A DNA stretch of 64,000 nt, taken from Hyposmocoma kahamanoa (lineage: Eukaryota > Arthropoda > Insecta > Lepidoptera > Cosmopterigidae). Shown here piece by piece: positions 42,535 to 54,596 of the stretch (its first letter is position 1; each line of letters starts with the position of its first letter). The stretch is from assembly GCF_003589595.1 (NCBI RefSeq), contig NW_020654810.1, positions 17,510,594 to 17,574,593 on the forward strand, given 5' to 3'. The notes below the pieces were generated by a model. The model saw only the letters and a program-made list of their open reading frames with translations, searched no databases and was not told the origin of the DNA. The translations under genes and the position numbers were made by a program.

Positions 42535-44625
42535 ATCATCATCATATCAGCCAGAAGACATTCACTGCAGAACATAGGCCTCCCCCAAAGATTTCCAGAC
42601 TAGTCGATCGGACGCGGCGTGCATTCATTGATTACCCGCCGCCCTTACCAGGTCATCCACCCATCTAGTAGGGAGCCGTCCCACTGAACGCCTTCCGGTT
42701 CGTGGTCTGCATTCGAGAACCTTTCTGCTCCAACGGCCGACAGTTCTACGAGTTATGTGCGTTTTTTTTTACGGGGGGGAAATCTTTATTGATACCCTTG
42801 AGCACAGGGAGACTCAGTGGTTATGTGGGGGCTCTCTCTCCTGACTGGAGGGCCTACCCCACTAAAACCCCCCCGAGTTTATCTACCGCCAGTTGATTCG
42901 GCGCCGTGGGGTCGGTGCACATTCACCACGACGCCGCCCGGCCGCCCGCCCGCCAGACGCATTGCATGGCCTCACGTGCAATGCAGGCTCCGGAGTCCCT
43001 GCTCAGAGCCCGCTGGCTAGGGGATCAGGCGAGCAGCGAACTGCCTTCACCTCTTGGGTGTGCTGCGCGGTGTCATCCGCAGCGCTGCACTCGTGGCACG
43101 ACGGGTACGGTTCAGTCCTCGCCACCTTGTGCAGGTGGTGACCTAAGCAGCCGTGCCCGGTCAGCACCTACACAAGGTGGTACGACAATGGCTCGTGGGA
43201 CCGGCTCACCCACTCTACGAGGACAGGATGGATCGCCCCTATGGTACGAGCTCCATAGGGAGGATCCGCCAAACTCTCTTTCCACCGGTCCCGCATGCGC
43301 TGCGCCGCGAGACGGCGCTCCCGCTCGACCTCTTGGGGTGCAGGGCGCTCGTCTCGGTCCCTCATTCCCCGTCGGTAGGCTTGGACCTACGCCAGGACCT
43401 CGGTTTCAAGGTCCCATGGCGGAGTACCGGGCGAGTTATGTGCCCTGCCCACTGCCACTTTAACTTGCTAATCCATTGATCTATGTCGGTGATTTTCGTT
43501 CTTCTACGGATCATTTCTGATTCTATCATGTAGAGAAATGCTTGGCATGGCTCGCTCCATAGCTCGTTGCGTGACTTTGAACTTTTTTATAAGGCGAGCC
43601 GTAGGTCACCGCTGGCAACACGCACTGTTCGAAGACTTTTGTCTTCAAGGACTGCAGTATTGCGGACGAGAAGGCGTCTCGGAGCTTCCTGAAAGCTGCC
43701 CAATCGAGTCGAATTCGACGATTGACCTCTTTCTCGAAGTGGCTCGTCAGCAAATCGAAAATGAGTGATGTACTCGCCATTGGTGTCGATGCCGAGTCCT
43801 TTCCAGTCCAGTAACTTGAAGGCATCTTCCCATGCAGTGGTGAACAGTTTTGGAGAAATGACGTTTCCCTGTCGCTTCCCTCTTTGCCATTGGATAGGTC
43901 TTGTGCACTGGTCCTGTAGTCGAACTAGCATAGTGGCGTTTCTGTACAAGCATTTCAATACTTCGATATATTGATTGTCAATGTGACACCGTTGTAGAGC
44001 CTGTAGCATCGCCCAAATCTCGATCGAATCAAAGACTTTCTCATAGTCCACAAACGCTAAGCATAATGGCAGGTTATACTCTTCGATCTTCTGTATAATC
44101 TGCCGCAGTGTGTGGATGTGGTCTATGATACTGAAGCCTTTTCGGAAACCGGCTTGTTCGTGGAGCTGGAAGTCATCGAATCTGAGCGCGACACGGTTCG
44201 TGATGACTCGTGAAAACAGCTTAACGTGACTTAGAAGCGAGATGGGCCTGTAGTTCTTCAGTAGGATGTTGTCTCCCTTTTCGAAGAAGAGTATTACCAT
44301 GCTGCTATTCCACGCTTCTGGCGTAGATCCTTCGACCAAGACTGAATTAAAAAGCCTCTGAAGGATTCTTACTACCGGTGTTCCGCTATTCCGTCTTCGC
44401 CCGGTGCCTTGTTGTTTTTTAGCTGTTTCAGAGCCATCCTAATCTCGTACAGGCTGATGTTCGGGATGTCCTTAGTATAGTATCGGGTGAGCTTAGGATC
44501 TAGGATCTTTTGAATCAGCAACAGGCCGAGTAATCGAGGCATATAACTGGCTATAGAACTTCTCGATCTCCCCTAGTACCTTATACTTGGACGATACATA
44601 GGGCGCACTATAAGTTTCCGGAACT
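42535..44625 (-). mobile_element. RTE-clade LINE, 5'-truncated, split by an R1-clade insertion
   Basis: On the - strand reverse transcriptase begins in a decayed form near 44600 (FYSQLY, NNKAPGEDGIT) and is open from 44339: NYRPISLLSHV, EQAGFRKGFSIIDHIHTLRQ, LCLAFVDYEKVFDSIE, KRQGNVISPKLF. The catalytic box reads FADE where FADD is usual, and RQGD has become RQGN. After the box ~60 residues are deleted and the frame shifts; 43825-43526 then gives EVNRRIRLDWAAFRKLRDAF and TKVFEQCVLPAVTYGS. The C-terminus LKWQWAGH ends at 43444. The 3' UTR (42535-42748) ends in a TGATGATGAT-like tail. Dead element. Confidence 0.9.
42749..43443 (-). mobile_element. R1-clade LINE 3' fragment inserted in the RTE element, 12-bp duplication
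   Basis: The insert (42761-43431, 671 bp) is flanked by CGAGTTATGTGC at 42749-42760 and 43432-43443. On the - strand it encodes the end of an R1-clade ORF2: RMRDRWKESLADPPYGARTI, HPVLVEWVSRSHEPLSYHLV, a stop, then VLTGHGCLGHHLHKVARTEP and a CHEC..H knuckle (SCHECSAADDTAQH). It ends in a short poly(A) (T-run at 42762-42770 on the + strand). The + strand ORFs here (42893-43479) are shadows. Confidence 0.85.
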
Positions 44626-44644
44626 GGCCACTTACATAAACAAT

Positions 44645-45775
44645 ATTTAAAAAGTGATTACAACATTTAAAAATGGACCTCTTTGACTGTAGAATACAGT
44701 TTGTTTCATCTGACTGTCACTTGTTTTTACATTGTGGCGTCATTTTAGAAATTGGTTGTCTACATCAACATGGATCTAACTTGTGAAAATTTTCGTAGTA
44801 TTATTTTCTACAACATTCAGTGTAATTTAACAGCTCAGCCGAGCTTCGCTCGGCTTCAAACTGATTTTGGCAATAAAGCACCACTGCCAAAAGCAGTTTG
44901 CAGAATTCAAACGCGGTCGTGTGAATCTCAGTGAGGAATTTCGTGATGGTCGCCCGTCCACTGCTGTGAACAACAAAAACATCGGTGTTGTGCGCCGTAT
45001 GATCAAAACAGATAGGCACGTGACATACCACGAGATTCGGGCATCGTTAGGCATTGCCATGAGTCAAATACAATCAATACTACACAAACATTTGGGCTGT
45101 GCTCTCGGTGGATCCTACGCAATTTGACTGAGGCTCAAAAAACGGATCGCGTCTCTTGGTGCAATGTCATGCTTACCAGATTCAACGAAGGGGCGTCAAA
45201 TTTGGTGTGGGATACAATAACAGGTGACGAAACATGGATTCATAGTTATGATCCCAAAAACAAAGCAGCAATCGAGCGTATAGCTCTTTCAAGATGAGCC
45301 GAAACCAACCAAAGTGGCGCGCGTGCAGAGTGCCTCTAAGCGGGTGATTGCGTCTTTTTTTAATAAAACTGGACACGTGGCTACTGTTGCTTTGTAGAAT
45401 CGTTGTACCGTGAATAGTGATTGGTACACGATCATTTGTTTGCCGGAAGTTATTGACAAACTCCGTAGAAATAACCGTAAACGCCGTATCATCGTGCACC
45501 ACGATAATGCCAATTCTCACACCACCAGATAGATAAATGAATTTTTGAAGGTGAACAACGTTGACCTTAGGAGCCATCCCGCGTACAGTCCCGATCTGAC
45601 ACCTTGTGACTTTTATTTATTTCCAAAAATTAAGAACCAGATACGCGGTCAACGATTTTCATCACCTGACGAGGCTGTCGAAGGGTATGAAATTCTCAAA
45701 ACGAGTGGACGTCATGTAATTCCAAACGTGATTCACTTAAAATGTTTTTAATTATATATGTAGACATACGTATAT
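44645..45775 (+). mobile_element. mariner transposon remnant (transposase pseudogene)
   Basis: A 5' UTR-like leader precedes MDLTCENFRSIIFYN at 44770. Frameshifts at about 44900, 45105, 45270 and 45390 and a stop at about 45530 break the transposase. The parts are: helix-turn-helix region (AEFKRGRVNLSEEFRDGRPS, YHEIRASLGIAMSQIQSILH), first catalytic aspartate (VWDTITGDETWI), second (RIIVHHDNANSHTT) and third (YSPDLTPCDFYLFP), with 34 residues between the second and third, so D,D34D. The C-terminus fades near SEWTSC-like sequence at 45700. Terminal repeats were not identified. It lies directly beside the 5'-truncated end of the RTE copy. Confidence 0.9.
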
Positions 45776-46913
45776 AGGTTCTTTTGGGGTAAATGTTGTC
45801 TGGATTGTGTTTAATAATGAAGACGAAGTGCGGGTAGTTAGAAAAACTCTGACGGCTAGAAGATGTTGACATCCGCTCTTCAGCCCCTTCGAGACCATGG
45901 ACGTCGCAATACTTCCGAAACGTCGAGGTCATTAAAATATGTTTTATGTAATCGATATGTTTAGCGAAATTGAGTTATTGATATTTTTGGAATCAGCGAA
46001 CCGACATCTACAACCTCCTACAAGCGTTTTTTTAATACATTATTTAGTTTCAGTTTTAATGTAAAGCCAAATCAGCGTAAGTAACAATAAAACTTTAGGT
46101 GCAAAAATCTCGAAAGCTATGGAAATGCAAATGCGTTAGTTATGACAAGGGCAGTATTGTAGCTCTGTTCCATCCTGTATATCGATGGGTCCTATGTATA
46201 AGGGCCAAAGTGCAAAATTACAATTTTACAGGAGAGGCTTCCAAACTTTCAATCTGGTATATTTTCAAGATTTCCTTGTATTTTGCAGTTTCCTTGAATA
46301 CGTTTGATTTTGTTTTAATGCTATCTTATAGATTATAATGAAATGAAGCATTCACTACAACAACGTAGCAAGAACAACGACGCACCCATTTATCTTAAAA
46401 GAGAGGCATAACTTTCATGATGCCGTATTAAAATTCTAATCCAAATTACTCGAGAGTCGGCCTTGAGCCTACTAACGCCTACCACTGCCTCAACACAGAT
46501 AAGGCGTTACCAACTTCGGGTCACTAATAACATTTTAGGAGGGGTGTTTGGAGTAAATAATTTCCTTCACATTTCTTGAAAATGTTGAAGAAAGAACAAC
46601 GATCCTACCTCCACTAAAATGTGTATGTAACGTACAAAGTTGACGATTTCCTATTTGTCTTGATAACTTCTAGAAACAGATTTTCTGTTTCACAACTTCT
46701 TATTATTATTATTATTATTACTATTATTATATCGATAGCATGCACTATGAGTCTTGCCATCTGCCTCTTGTACCAGACGTACAAGAAAGAAACGGTACAT
46801 TCGTGCGGGGAGGCTTCTTTCGTGCACCCCAACTACAAGTTCGTGTTTTGCAACTACAAGTGCACATTCATATTTTAGCAACAGTTAGTAGTACTTCCAC
46901 CGGAAAACAGATA
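45776..46913. other. Intergenic DNA
   Basis: A (TTA)n run at 46699-46722 lies inside short ORFs on both strands. Nothing else is recognised; a GC-richer patch at 45840-45935 (CTTCCGAAACGTCGAGG) may be an old repeat. Confidence 0.4.
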
Positions 46914-47215
46914 CTAAAAGTCATTGACTTACAATTATATGGACGTCGGGTCCGCGCTAAAAAGTATCCGAACTTATAGGGCGGTAAAATCGTACACAGA
47001 GCGTCATTCACGCTTTAGTCTTCGTTTGTTCTACTGACAGCGAAGCAAGCAAGATTAGACAGTACTGCGATGACATTACAATTTAAATTCAACATTTTAG
47101 CCTTTTCATATTCCTTTACATGTCACTATGTTTAAATAGGTTGAAGTGGGACATTTTTTTCGTAGTTTTTGTATTAGACCCGTCGTCCATTTATTTGTAA
47201 GTCAGTGCTAAAAGT
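46914..47215. mobile_element. TIR element with 8-bp duplication, copy 2
   Basis: The element (46922-47207, 286 bp) is flanked by CTAAAAGT at 46914-46921 and 47208-47215. Its ends read CATTGACTTACAATTATATG and the reverse complement of CACTGACTTACAAATAAATG. It is collinear with copy 1 at 14917 but has a ~57-bp extra stretch in the middle. No ORF. Confidence 0.85.
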
Positions 47216-47249
47216 AGCAAAAGCTCTAAATGGAGCTTAGACTGCTATA

Positions 47250-47447
47250 GTCGTTGCTCCACTTAGACCTTTGAATCGCAAAGATCTGAAGGACACTGTT
47301 ACTGCGCCTGTCAACTTGAGACATAAGTTGACAAGTCCCATGTGCCTGTAATTTCACAAGCATCCTTACCTTTCAAAATTGGAAGTGGCAGAAATAGGTA
47401 AGGTGGCCTTAATTCCTTGGACAAACTCTTTCAGAAGAAGCTCTACT
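47250..47447 (-). repeat. Family A repeat, copy 10 (no tail)
   Basis: Reverse-strand copy from the 'TTTAAAGCTC' region to 'GAAGCTCTACTAAA'; 22 bp around 'CAGTAATGCTGACATTACTG' are deleted. Confidence 0.65.
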
Positions 47448-47880
47448 AAAGTTCAAAATATTTTTGTGCGTTTGCTAGGGTACAAAATTTATGGACGCCA
47501 TTTTGGATTTCTGTAGTACCGAGCAATCTTTTAAATTTTGAATTCATCGCCTTCTTTTTCGTGAGTTAGTTGTATTCACGTGAGCTTGTGTAAGTAAGTT
47601 ATACAATCCCAGAATTTTATGACCACATATTACCTTATTCAGCACTTCATTTTGGTGTTCGGAAATTACAAAAGTAATGTTCAACAAACTAGTAGCTTTA
47701 TCACTTTATGATTATTTGTCATTTGGGGCAACTGTCTTTAATACATTTTTAAAAAAGTTGTTTTTATTTATGACACCATTTGACGGAACGACGTAAAACG
47801 CTGTGGAGTGAAGTGTCTAGTGCATGTGCGGTGTTTAAAGTGAAATGAGCAAAAGACTCTCATACAATAGGAGTGCTATC
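47448..47880. other. AT-rich intergenic DNA
   Basis: Nothing recognised. Confidence 0.45.
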
Positions 47881-48105
47881 TAGAAAGAAAGAAAGAAAGA
47901 AAAATTGTTTATTAGCGTCATAATTATGCCATATTACAATTTACAAATTTTACATTCTTAAGCCTAGATATAAGTATAACGCTAAACCGACGTCTACTCA
48001 GCATTAGTCGAGGCATATTGCAACACCCCAACGCTGGTCTTCCGGAGACACCGGCCAGTTAGGAAGTACCAGTACGCGCTGCAATGACACGCCGAACCAT
48101 ATAAT
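47881..48105 (-). mobile_element. Possible LINE 3' UTR with (TTTC)n tail
   Basis: A (GAAA)n run at 47883-47903 followed by 'TTTATTAGCG' and a GC-richer 150-bp block ('GGTCTTCCGGAGACACCGGCC') has the layout of the LINE 3' end at 22139. Confidence 0.4.
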
Positions 48106-48805
48106 TTATGGTGACAAGTACGAACTCAATATGATGTAATAAAATACTTAACAGTTAATGGTAAAAATATTAAATTAAATGTTCATTGGTATGTTCATAT
48201 CTCACTTAGTATTAAGTTTATCAATGAAACAAGCAAGAAAAATATTGTCCTCTCTTTCTTACATAATTTGGAATATAAGATTATATATTAATCGATCAAT
48301 CAGAGTACGCAAAATGTAAACAAACATCGCTATGTTCGAAATGCGTGATCGAAAGTTCCAGAATAATCAGAAAAGAATAGTAAAATTGCTAGAAAGGGAC
48401 GGCAATATATAGAAATCTAGAATTAGAGAATTTTCACTTTCGATGTTACGGTTTTACGTCAATAACTTTGTGAATAATAGGTAAAACTAAGTTCTTATAG
48501 AACTACAGCATTTGTATAGTGAAATAGTAAAAGATTTAGCTGTAATCTCTGAAAAACTGACAAAAGTTTGAGAAAAATTTTGTGTTTTCGTTACAGGAAA
48601 TCTAGAAATATTAACAGATTATAAAAGTTATAGTTCTTAAAGTTACTAGATAATGTAAAGGTCACTAATAGTCACAATTAGCCATAACTTTCAGTCCAAA
48701 CAATGTAAAAATAAGAAAGTTATGGGCAAATTAAGATGGAATGATAAAACAAAATAGTAACCTTTTGTCAAGGGATTGACCTTGAGATAAGTAAATAAGG
48801 TCTGG
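48106..48805. other. AT-rich intergenic DNA
   Basis: Nothing recognised. Confidence 0.4.
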
Positions 48806-48841
48806 TATAAAAGGAGTCCGTACAGAGCATCCATATTCAGT
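48806..48841 (+). promoter_or_regulatory. Candidate TATA-initiator core promoter
   Basis: TATAAAA at 48806-48812 is followed 33 bases on by the arthropod initiator TCAGT (48837-48841, A at 48839). AATAAA occurs at 48884. This TATA-Inr-poly(A) order is also what an LTR would show, but I found no matching second LTR or primer-binding site. No ORF follows. Confidence 0.4.
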
Positions 48842-49264
48842 ACCGGGAAGTGACCAGAAGAAAAACTAAATCAGTGAAGTGTAAATAAAAGTGATTTTAG
48901 TGACTTACTATAGTATAGTGACTAGAATTAGTAAATTAGAGCCATTTTAGACTGTGATTAATTGGATACTGTCAATTATTGCTGATTTACTTAAATTCGA
49001 AGGTTGTATTGCAACTGTGTTCCTGTGCTCGAGAATATAGTACTTATTTCTGGTTATCGAGTTTTAATAGTACCACCGGTAAGGGTGACTCGTGGATACC
49101 GGCACCTACAGACGCAAGGGGCCGGATTCGCGAGTACGGGCGAACAGTCCTGGATATGAGCACGGTCTGGTGAAAGCGGAATAGCGGCACGTGTTAGGAA
49201 TTCGTGTCGGAGTTACAGATATTGTCGCGCCATCCACAGTCGTGCACAAGTGGTATGCCTGGTG
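48842..49264. other. Region downstream of the candidate promoter
   Basis: A GC-rich patch at 49070-49250 (GGGCCGGATTCGCGAGTACGG) has no sustained coding frame (64-codon ORF at 48979-49173 only). Confidence 0.35.
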
Positions 49265-49386
49265 AGATCAGAGGGATACTGCCACTGCACCCGTCACCGT
49301 CGGACATAAGTTGACAAGTCTCATGTGCCTGTGATTTCACCAGTACCCTTACCCTTCAAAACCGGAAGGCAGTAGTGGTGACATTA
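49265..49386 (-). repeat. Family A repeat fragment, copy 11
   Basis: The central ~120 bp on the - strand ('GACATAAGTTGACAAGTCTC', 'GTGATTTCACCAGTACCC'). Confidence 0.65.
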
Positions 49387-50117
49387 TTTTTATTTTTTTA
49401 TTTTTTTTTTTTATTGTAATGGTACAAATTACAGAAAACAGATTACAGCATTATTTTCAAACAAAATTATTTTAAAAAGAAACATCAGTAAATCAGCATT
49501 CCAATTATAATTGTACACAGCCTTCAGAAAACTATAGATTGTGCGATCTTATTAACAAATAACAATAATAATAACGTAGAACAATTTTAATATAGAGTAA
49601 GGTGTTCTGTAGGTAGTATGAGTGTTGCAAGAACAGTATTAAATGTGAAAGTTGTCAATTTGTTTCGTCAATTATTTTCGCATATAAACAGTTGAAGTCG
49701 AGGAGAGAATTACAGGTTCGCCACAAATTGACTATTCCCGTAGTACATTATTAATTCTATGGTATACGGAGCATCATTTACCATTATTCGATTTCCATAA
49801 AGCGAAATTAATCACTTTGCCGATATACAATACACAAAACCCTAGCATGTTTACGAGGTCACATTACAATGCTACAACAAATGTAGAACGTGCATAAATG
49901 GTCACCATTTCTTTTTGGAATAAAAGAAAATTTATGTCCGCCTTGTCCAAAATTGAATAACCAAATTGGGAAAAGGGGCAATTTTTCTTTATTTGTAGCC
50001 TGCTTGTACCGTAAAAAGGTACATATAAGTAGAACAAAATGCCTTCACGTTTTACCCGTATGTGCAATAGGAAATAAACAAACAATGTGTTGCTTTTCTA
50101 TGTTTTTGTTGTAGTTG

Positions 50118-50119
<2 letters not shown>
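49387..50119. other. T-rich tract and AT-rich DNA
   Basis: 49388-49414 is a T-rich run followed by 'GGTACAAATTACAGAAAACA', shared with 40354; together they look like a - strand LINE 3' end. The 74-codon ORFs around 49864-50114 are on opposite strands and unsupported. Confidence 0.4.

Positions 50120-50150
<31 letters not shown>
50120..50150. repeat. (AT)n microsatellite
   Basis: About 15 AT units. Confidence 0.95.
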
Positions 50151-50154
<4 letters not shown>

Positions 50155-51189
50155 GCCTTGAGTAAAAAGTTGAGATCGTATTAGGAAATTGTGACGACAA
50201 TTGTAGCGCGATCAGGTGTCAACATCAATATTTTCGAAAACCTGTGTAACCTAGTTTATAAAATCTAATAATTATATTTTATTTTTTGGCATTGTGATTT
50301 TAGCATCGAACGCACACACCTGTAATTTAGCTTAGGAATAATTTCAATTAAAATTTAGTTTTTATAAGACCTTTATGGTTTTTCTTAAGTCCTCCGGCCG
50401 CAGTCTTCGTAATTAACTGTACTGGAGTGAAATAAAAGAACAACACAGAAAGAATAGGAGGTAGAACCAAAAAAATAATGTAGTAAATTATCGTCTAACA
50501 AGATAGCAAGATGTTTTTACTGCTAGGAATGGTGACAGAGCGCAAATTAAATTGTAAAATAGAAAAATAATAATCTAACTTATCTTTCCTATGAACACGA
50601 ATAATGGGCCCATTTCGGTTAAACACTGTTCATAAAACATAATTTACTTTTATATCTGTATTCGAACAGCAATTAATTATGATTATTCCTCGTGTTGTTC
50701 CGCAAACAAAAGGGCCGTACTGTTGTGTATTTGTAACGTGTTAGTGAAATTAATTTAAATACATAGTATTGTCATAAATATCAATTAAGTAATTACAAAT
50801 TCGTGGTTCAGTGTTATCTGAGTACCACACTCGTCAATAAGCCCGCCCCTGACTAATACTGGCGCAAAGTACCCATCACGCTTGCCGCGTTTCCTCGCTG
50901 TATGGTAATTGACAAAGAACAACCCGGCGCGGGAGTTATCTCCACTCTCTCTTAACAACAGCAAACGAAACGAAAATTTAGCGACTTTCCAAATCTCGAT
51001 ATTTGTCTCGTTTCGAAGTCACTGAGCCACTGAGATGCGAAGCTGCAAATGTATTAATGAAATTAGTTAATTAAAACTGAAGATCTTCTAGTTCTCAACA
51101 CTGCCAGAAATGTCCTCAAAAACGAAGTGAACACTAAGTGTTTATTGAATGTCAGGATGTTTCACCGCCCCGTGGTATTCAATTATTTT
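50151..51189. other. Intergenic DNA with a GC-rich island
   Basis: 50840-50960 is GC-rich (CCCGCCCCTGACTAATACTGG, CCCGGCGCGGGAG) with a CTCTCTCT run at about 50953. It could be a promoter, but no TATA box, initiator or exon is evident. Confidence 0.35.
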
Positions 51190-51275
51190 TTGAGAAATTA
51201 CTCCACTAGTTTATTATAATTATTAATAAAAAGATCGAATTCTTAAGACTTCGATCTTTGTATTAATAATTGGAC
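51190..51275 (-). mobile_element. SINE tail fragments in opposite orientations
   Basis: 'ATTACTCCACTAGTTTATTAT' on the - strand and 'CTTCGATCTTTGTATTAATAAT' on the + strand are both tail parts of the SINE family at 52171. Confidence 0.45.
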
Positions 51276-52170
51276 GTAGTAAAAAGGATCTTATAAGTGT
51301 TTCTCACTCTTGTTTTATTTTCAAAACTAATAATGTCAAATAACTCCAGAGATATTTATTTATGTTTATATGTTGGACTTTTTTGCTGATCTAAGAAGTT
51401 AGACTTCAGGAACCGTTTGGTTCATATAACTCAGTTTTTTTATAATTTTGTGGATTGGATCCTTTTTGCTTAACGACATCCGATTATAACTAACTTTTAG
51501 TTGAAAATTGTCTTAACATTAAGTACGTTGAAAATTTGTCGTGAAGCGACATTGTTTTGGAATAGAGAAATAAGAAATTAAAAGATTTAAGGAATAAAAA
51601 ACTCCAGCTAGTATGAAATACTTGGTTGTGTAGTACAGTACGTCTATTGGTTAACGTTGAAATTGACAATGCCTCACATTTTATCGACACGAACTCCAGT
51701 TGATTCGGTACAGTTCATTGTTTTTTATTTATTTGGGTCAACAAACAGTAGACACAATCATAACTTAGAACTAATTTTATTTACAGTAAATATGTAAATA
51801 TTATGTCACCAACACCTTAACCACTAATGAATACAAAAAACTGAGAAGTGGTGATGCATTTCAATAATAAACAACTAAAGAAAAAATAATAATGAAAAAG
51901 AAATAGTTATGAACAATTCAAATCAATAAAATGTTTATGTTATACACATTACAAGTTAATATTGAATGGCAAAGGTATATTCTAATGCTAATAAATTAAA
52001 ATTAAAATAATTATTGAATAGTAAATAACTTCACACGTCCTTAAGTTTTATGTATGTATATTTAGTGAGTGAAGAAATAGATTATAAAAATAGTAAACAA
52101 GGTCACTAAAAACCAAAAACAAACATCTGCAACAAGCACATAGAAAAAGTCGTCAGATCCGCTAGTTCGT
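51276..52170. other. AT-rich intergenic DNA
   Basis: Nothing recognised. Confidence 0.5.
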
Positions 52171-52278
52171 TCCGTGGCTTAGTTAGCATAGCGTTCGAAT
52201 CCAACTGGATCGAAGGAATTTTTTCAGTGTTCGATCTTTGTATTAATAATTTTATTATAATAAACTAGTGGAGTAATC
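52171..52278 (+). mobile_element. tRNA-derived SINE, internally deleted
   Basis: CCGTGGCTTAGTTAGCATAG (A box), GTTCGAATCCAACTGG (B box, closer than usual because ~25 bp are missing), then 'GATCGAAGGAATTTTTTC' and the tail 'AACTAGTGGAGTAATC'. Confidence 0.7.
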
Positions 52279-53944
52279 ACAAAAATAATCGAATATCATG
52301 GTGGTCAAACATCCTTACATTCAATAAACTTAAAATTATGTATATTTATTTAATTTTATAATTATCCTCTTAATCCTTGACCTCATTCCGACGGTGCCCG
52401 CTTAGATGTGATAGGAGAGATGAATGCGTTACTAAGCCCCTTGCGGCGCTCCGCCATTAATGAGTTGGTTAATTTCCCGTGAATTTGCCTCAGGAAATGT
52501 TTTTGGAAAAATGTTGTTTCCGAAAAATATTTTCTAACGGTCAATTAAGCTCCCAAAGTCATATAAGGATGTAAGGTTCTTAATTCCAAAGTGGAGCAAA
52601 GAAGTGTATGACAAACATATCTAAATAACGAAATACTATGGGTTGCTGAACACAGTATATTCTCGCTCTACTTCGGTAGATAATGGACGTAATGGGCCTT
52701 GTGATGTAACAAATAATAAACGTTTTCTACTGAAACTCAAAGGCGTGGCGTCTTTTGTGGAACTATGCAAACATACTCGTGCAGTACCTACAATTATTTT
52801 CTAAATATCTCGGCGGTGTTTTGGCGGTCGTCGAATTTTTATCAGTTGTCCTTTGCACTTACAGAACTTGGAACTATTTATTTAGTTTACATTTTTGTAA
52901 ACTCGATTGTTATATTATTAAAGATTAAATGCTATAATGAAAAGGGATTTTTACAGCTTGTAGTCCGACGTAACAACGTAGTTCTGAATTCAAATTATTA
53001 TAAATTATGAATGTAATAATTACTTGATGTGAAAATTTAATTTATATATTCGAATACGAGAATGGAGATTCTAAAAAAAATCTTGAACTGTATTATGAAA
53101 TTATTTTAGAAGAGAAGACGAAAAATATACTTTATTGCTAATGAAAAAAAAAACATTTATAAAATAGACTTGAATATAAAAACTTTGTATTTTAAATATG
53201 AAATAGAACAGACATTTTCAAATTTAAATGATTCTAGCGCGCGGTGTATATGCTCAGTGTTGTCACGTATTTATTTTAACCAACGGAAAGCGAGGTGGCT
53301 TATTTCGAGATCTTGTTTAATATATAAAAATATCTATTTTGGTTTTGCCCTCTAAAAAGCAAAGAGAAATCAAAAGATTTATAAAACGTTATTTTTAGAG
53401 TCTCCTTTTTAGCGGTGCTCCCTGATTATTCATTTTATCTCACAATTTCAGTAAGTACCTTGACAAAATACCCTCAGATTATCTTGAAGTCACATTGTCT
53501 TTGATACTCAAATCCGTTGATGGACGCCTAAAGTAATCTGCATCTTAATGCTTAAATACGTAGTGCAGTGTAAGTAAATACGTCGATATTTCGGGAAAGA
53601 AAGGACGTAAATGCCAAACTACAAAATTTACAAGACGAGTGAAATACAAGCAGCTTTTTATGAGTTACTAAATTTTGAGTAGACAGACAGAAGGATCTGA
53701 AATGAAAGAAACTGAATGAGCATGAAAACTGAACTACTTAGACAACTCTTTTTGCGTTGACTCTTGATGAATATTGACTCTTACAACCTTTCTTCCACGA
53801 AGTATCGATATAATAGCACTACTATTAATACTATACTAGCGCTTTGTAGCGCCACGTCAATGTTACCACAATAATACTTTCAAATACCAAAAACCTCATG
53901 ATAAAAACTCTCTAAACAAGAATTAATTCTTCTGGTCACAATAG
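52279..53944. other. AT-rich intergenic DNA
   Basis: The 81-codon ORF at 52765-53010 and the 61-codon ORF at 53170-53355 have no recognisable features. Confidence 0.4.
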
Positions 53945-54220
53945 TTGTAGTAGAGCTCCTTGTGAAACAGGTCGTCCAGCGGCAGTACCATCGTACATAT
54001 TTCTGCCATCAAGCGGTAAGTATCACTGTGCTCCGGTTTTGAAGAGTAAGGGTTCTAGTGAAAGTCGAGGTACATGAGACCTTTCAACATATGTCATAGG
54101 GTGAAGGGCGCAATGGAGTGTATAGTTCAGATGTTTCCGATTTAAAGCTCTATGTGGCGCTGAACTGCTATGGACAGGTGTGTCGCTTACATGTGTCCTG
54201 TTACTTGATATAAAAAAAAA
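53945..54220 (+). repeat. Family A repeat, copy 12
   Basis: Full-length copy from GTAGTAGAGCTCCTTGTGAA to a nine-A tail, diverged. It shares 'TACCATCGTAC' and 'TCAAGCGGTAAG' with copy 13, so these two are a closer pair. Confidence 0.75.
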
Positions 54221-54596
54221 TATAAACCAGTCAAGAACCAAACAGTCAATATTTGGAAGTTCCATAAATTCAATACGTTTATTAATACTTGGCCAGAGAA
54301 TATTAAATTTGAAAATAATAAACGAAATATAATTAATTATATTTTACACATCTTAACACAAAATTAACTAAAATTCGAAAATAAAAACAATAAGGTAGCA
54401 AAAAACTTGCAGCTCAAATATTTACCAAAAGGGAGGAATAACTGCGTTTCAGCAAGAAAATAGTATTATATTATTATGACATCTCTACGCTTTTTTGGTA
54501 TAGACAACTCAGTTATAGTCTCCGAGTATTTTGTATATACTTGGTTTATTTATGTCTCAGATATAGAGAAGTTAACAAAAACTGCCCCCGTGTCCG
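54221..54596. other. AT-rich intergenic DNA
   Basis: Nothing recognised. Confidence 0.5.

Noticed and set aside
42893..43479. Long GC-rich ORFs on the + strand (up to 185 codons)
   Set aside because: They are shadows of the R1-clade LINE coding region on the - strand and have no domain of their own.
44752..45751. Functional mariner transposase
   Set aside because: Several frameshifts and a stop break the frame although the D,D34D residues can be traced.
48400..49260. Complete LTR retrotransposon
   Set aside because: Only a TATA-Inr-AATAAA order is seen; there is no second LTR, primer-binding site, gag or pol.
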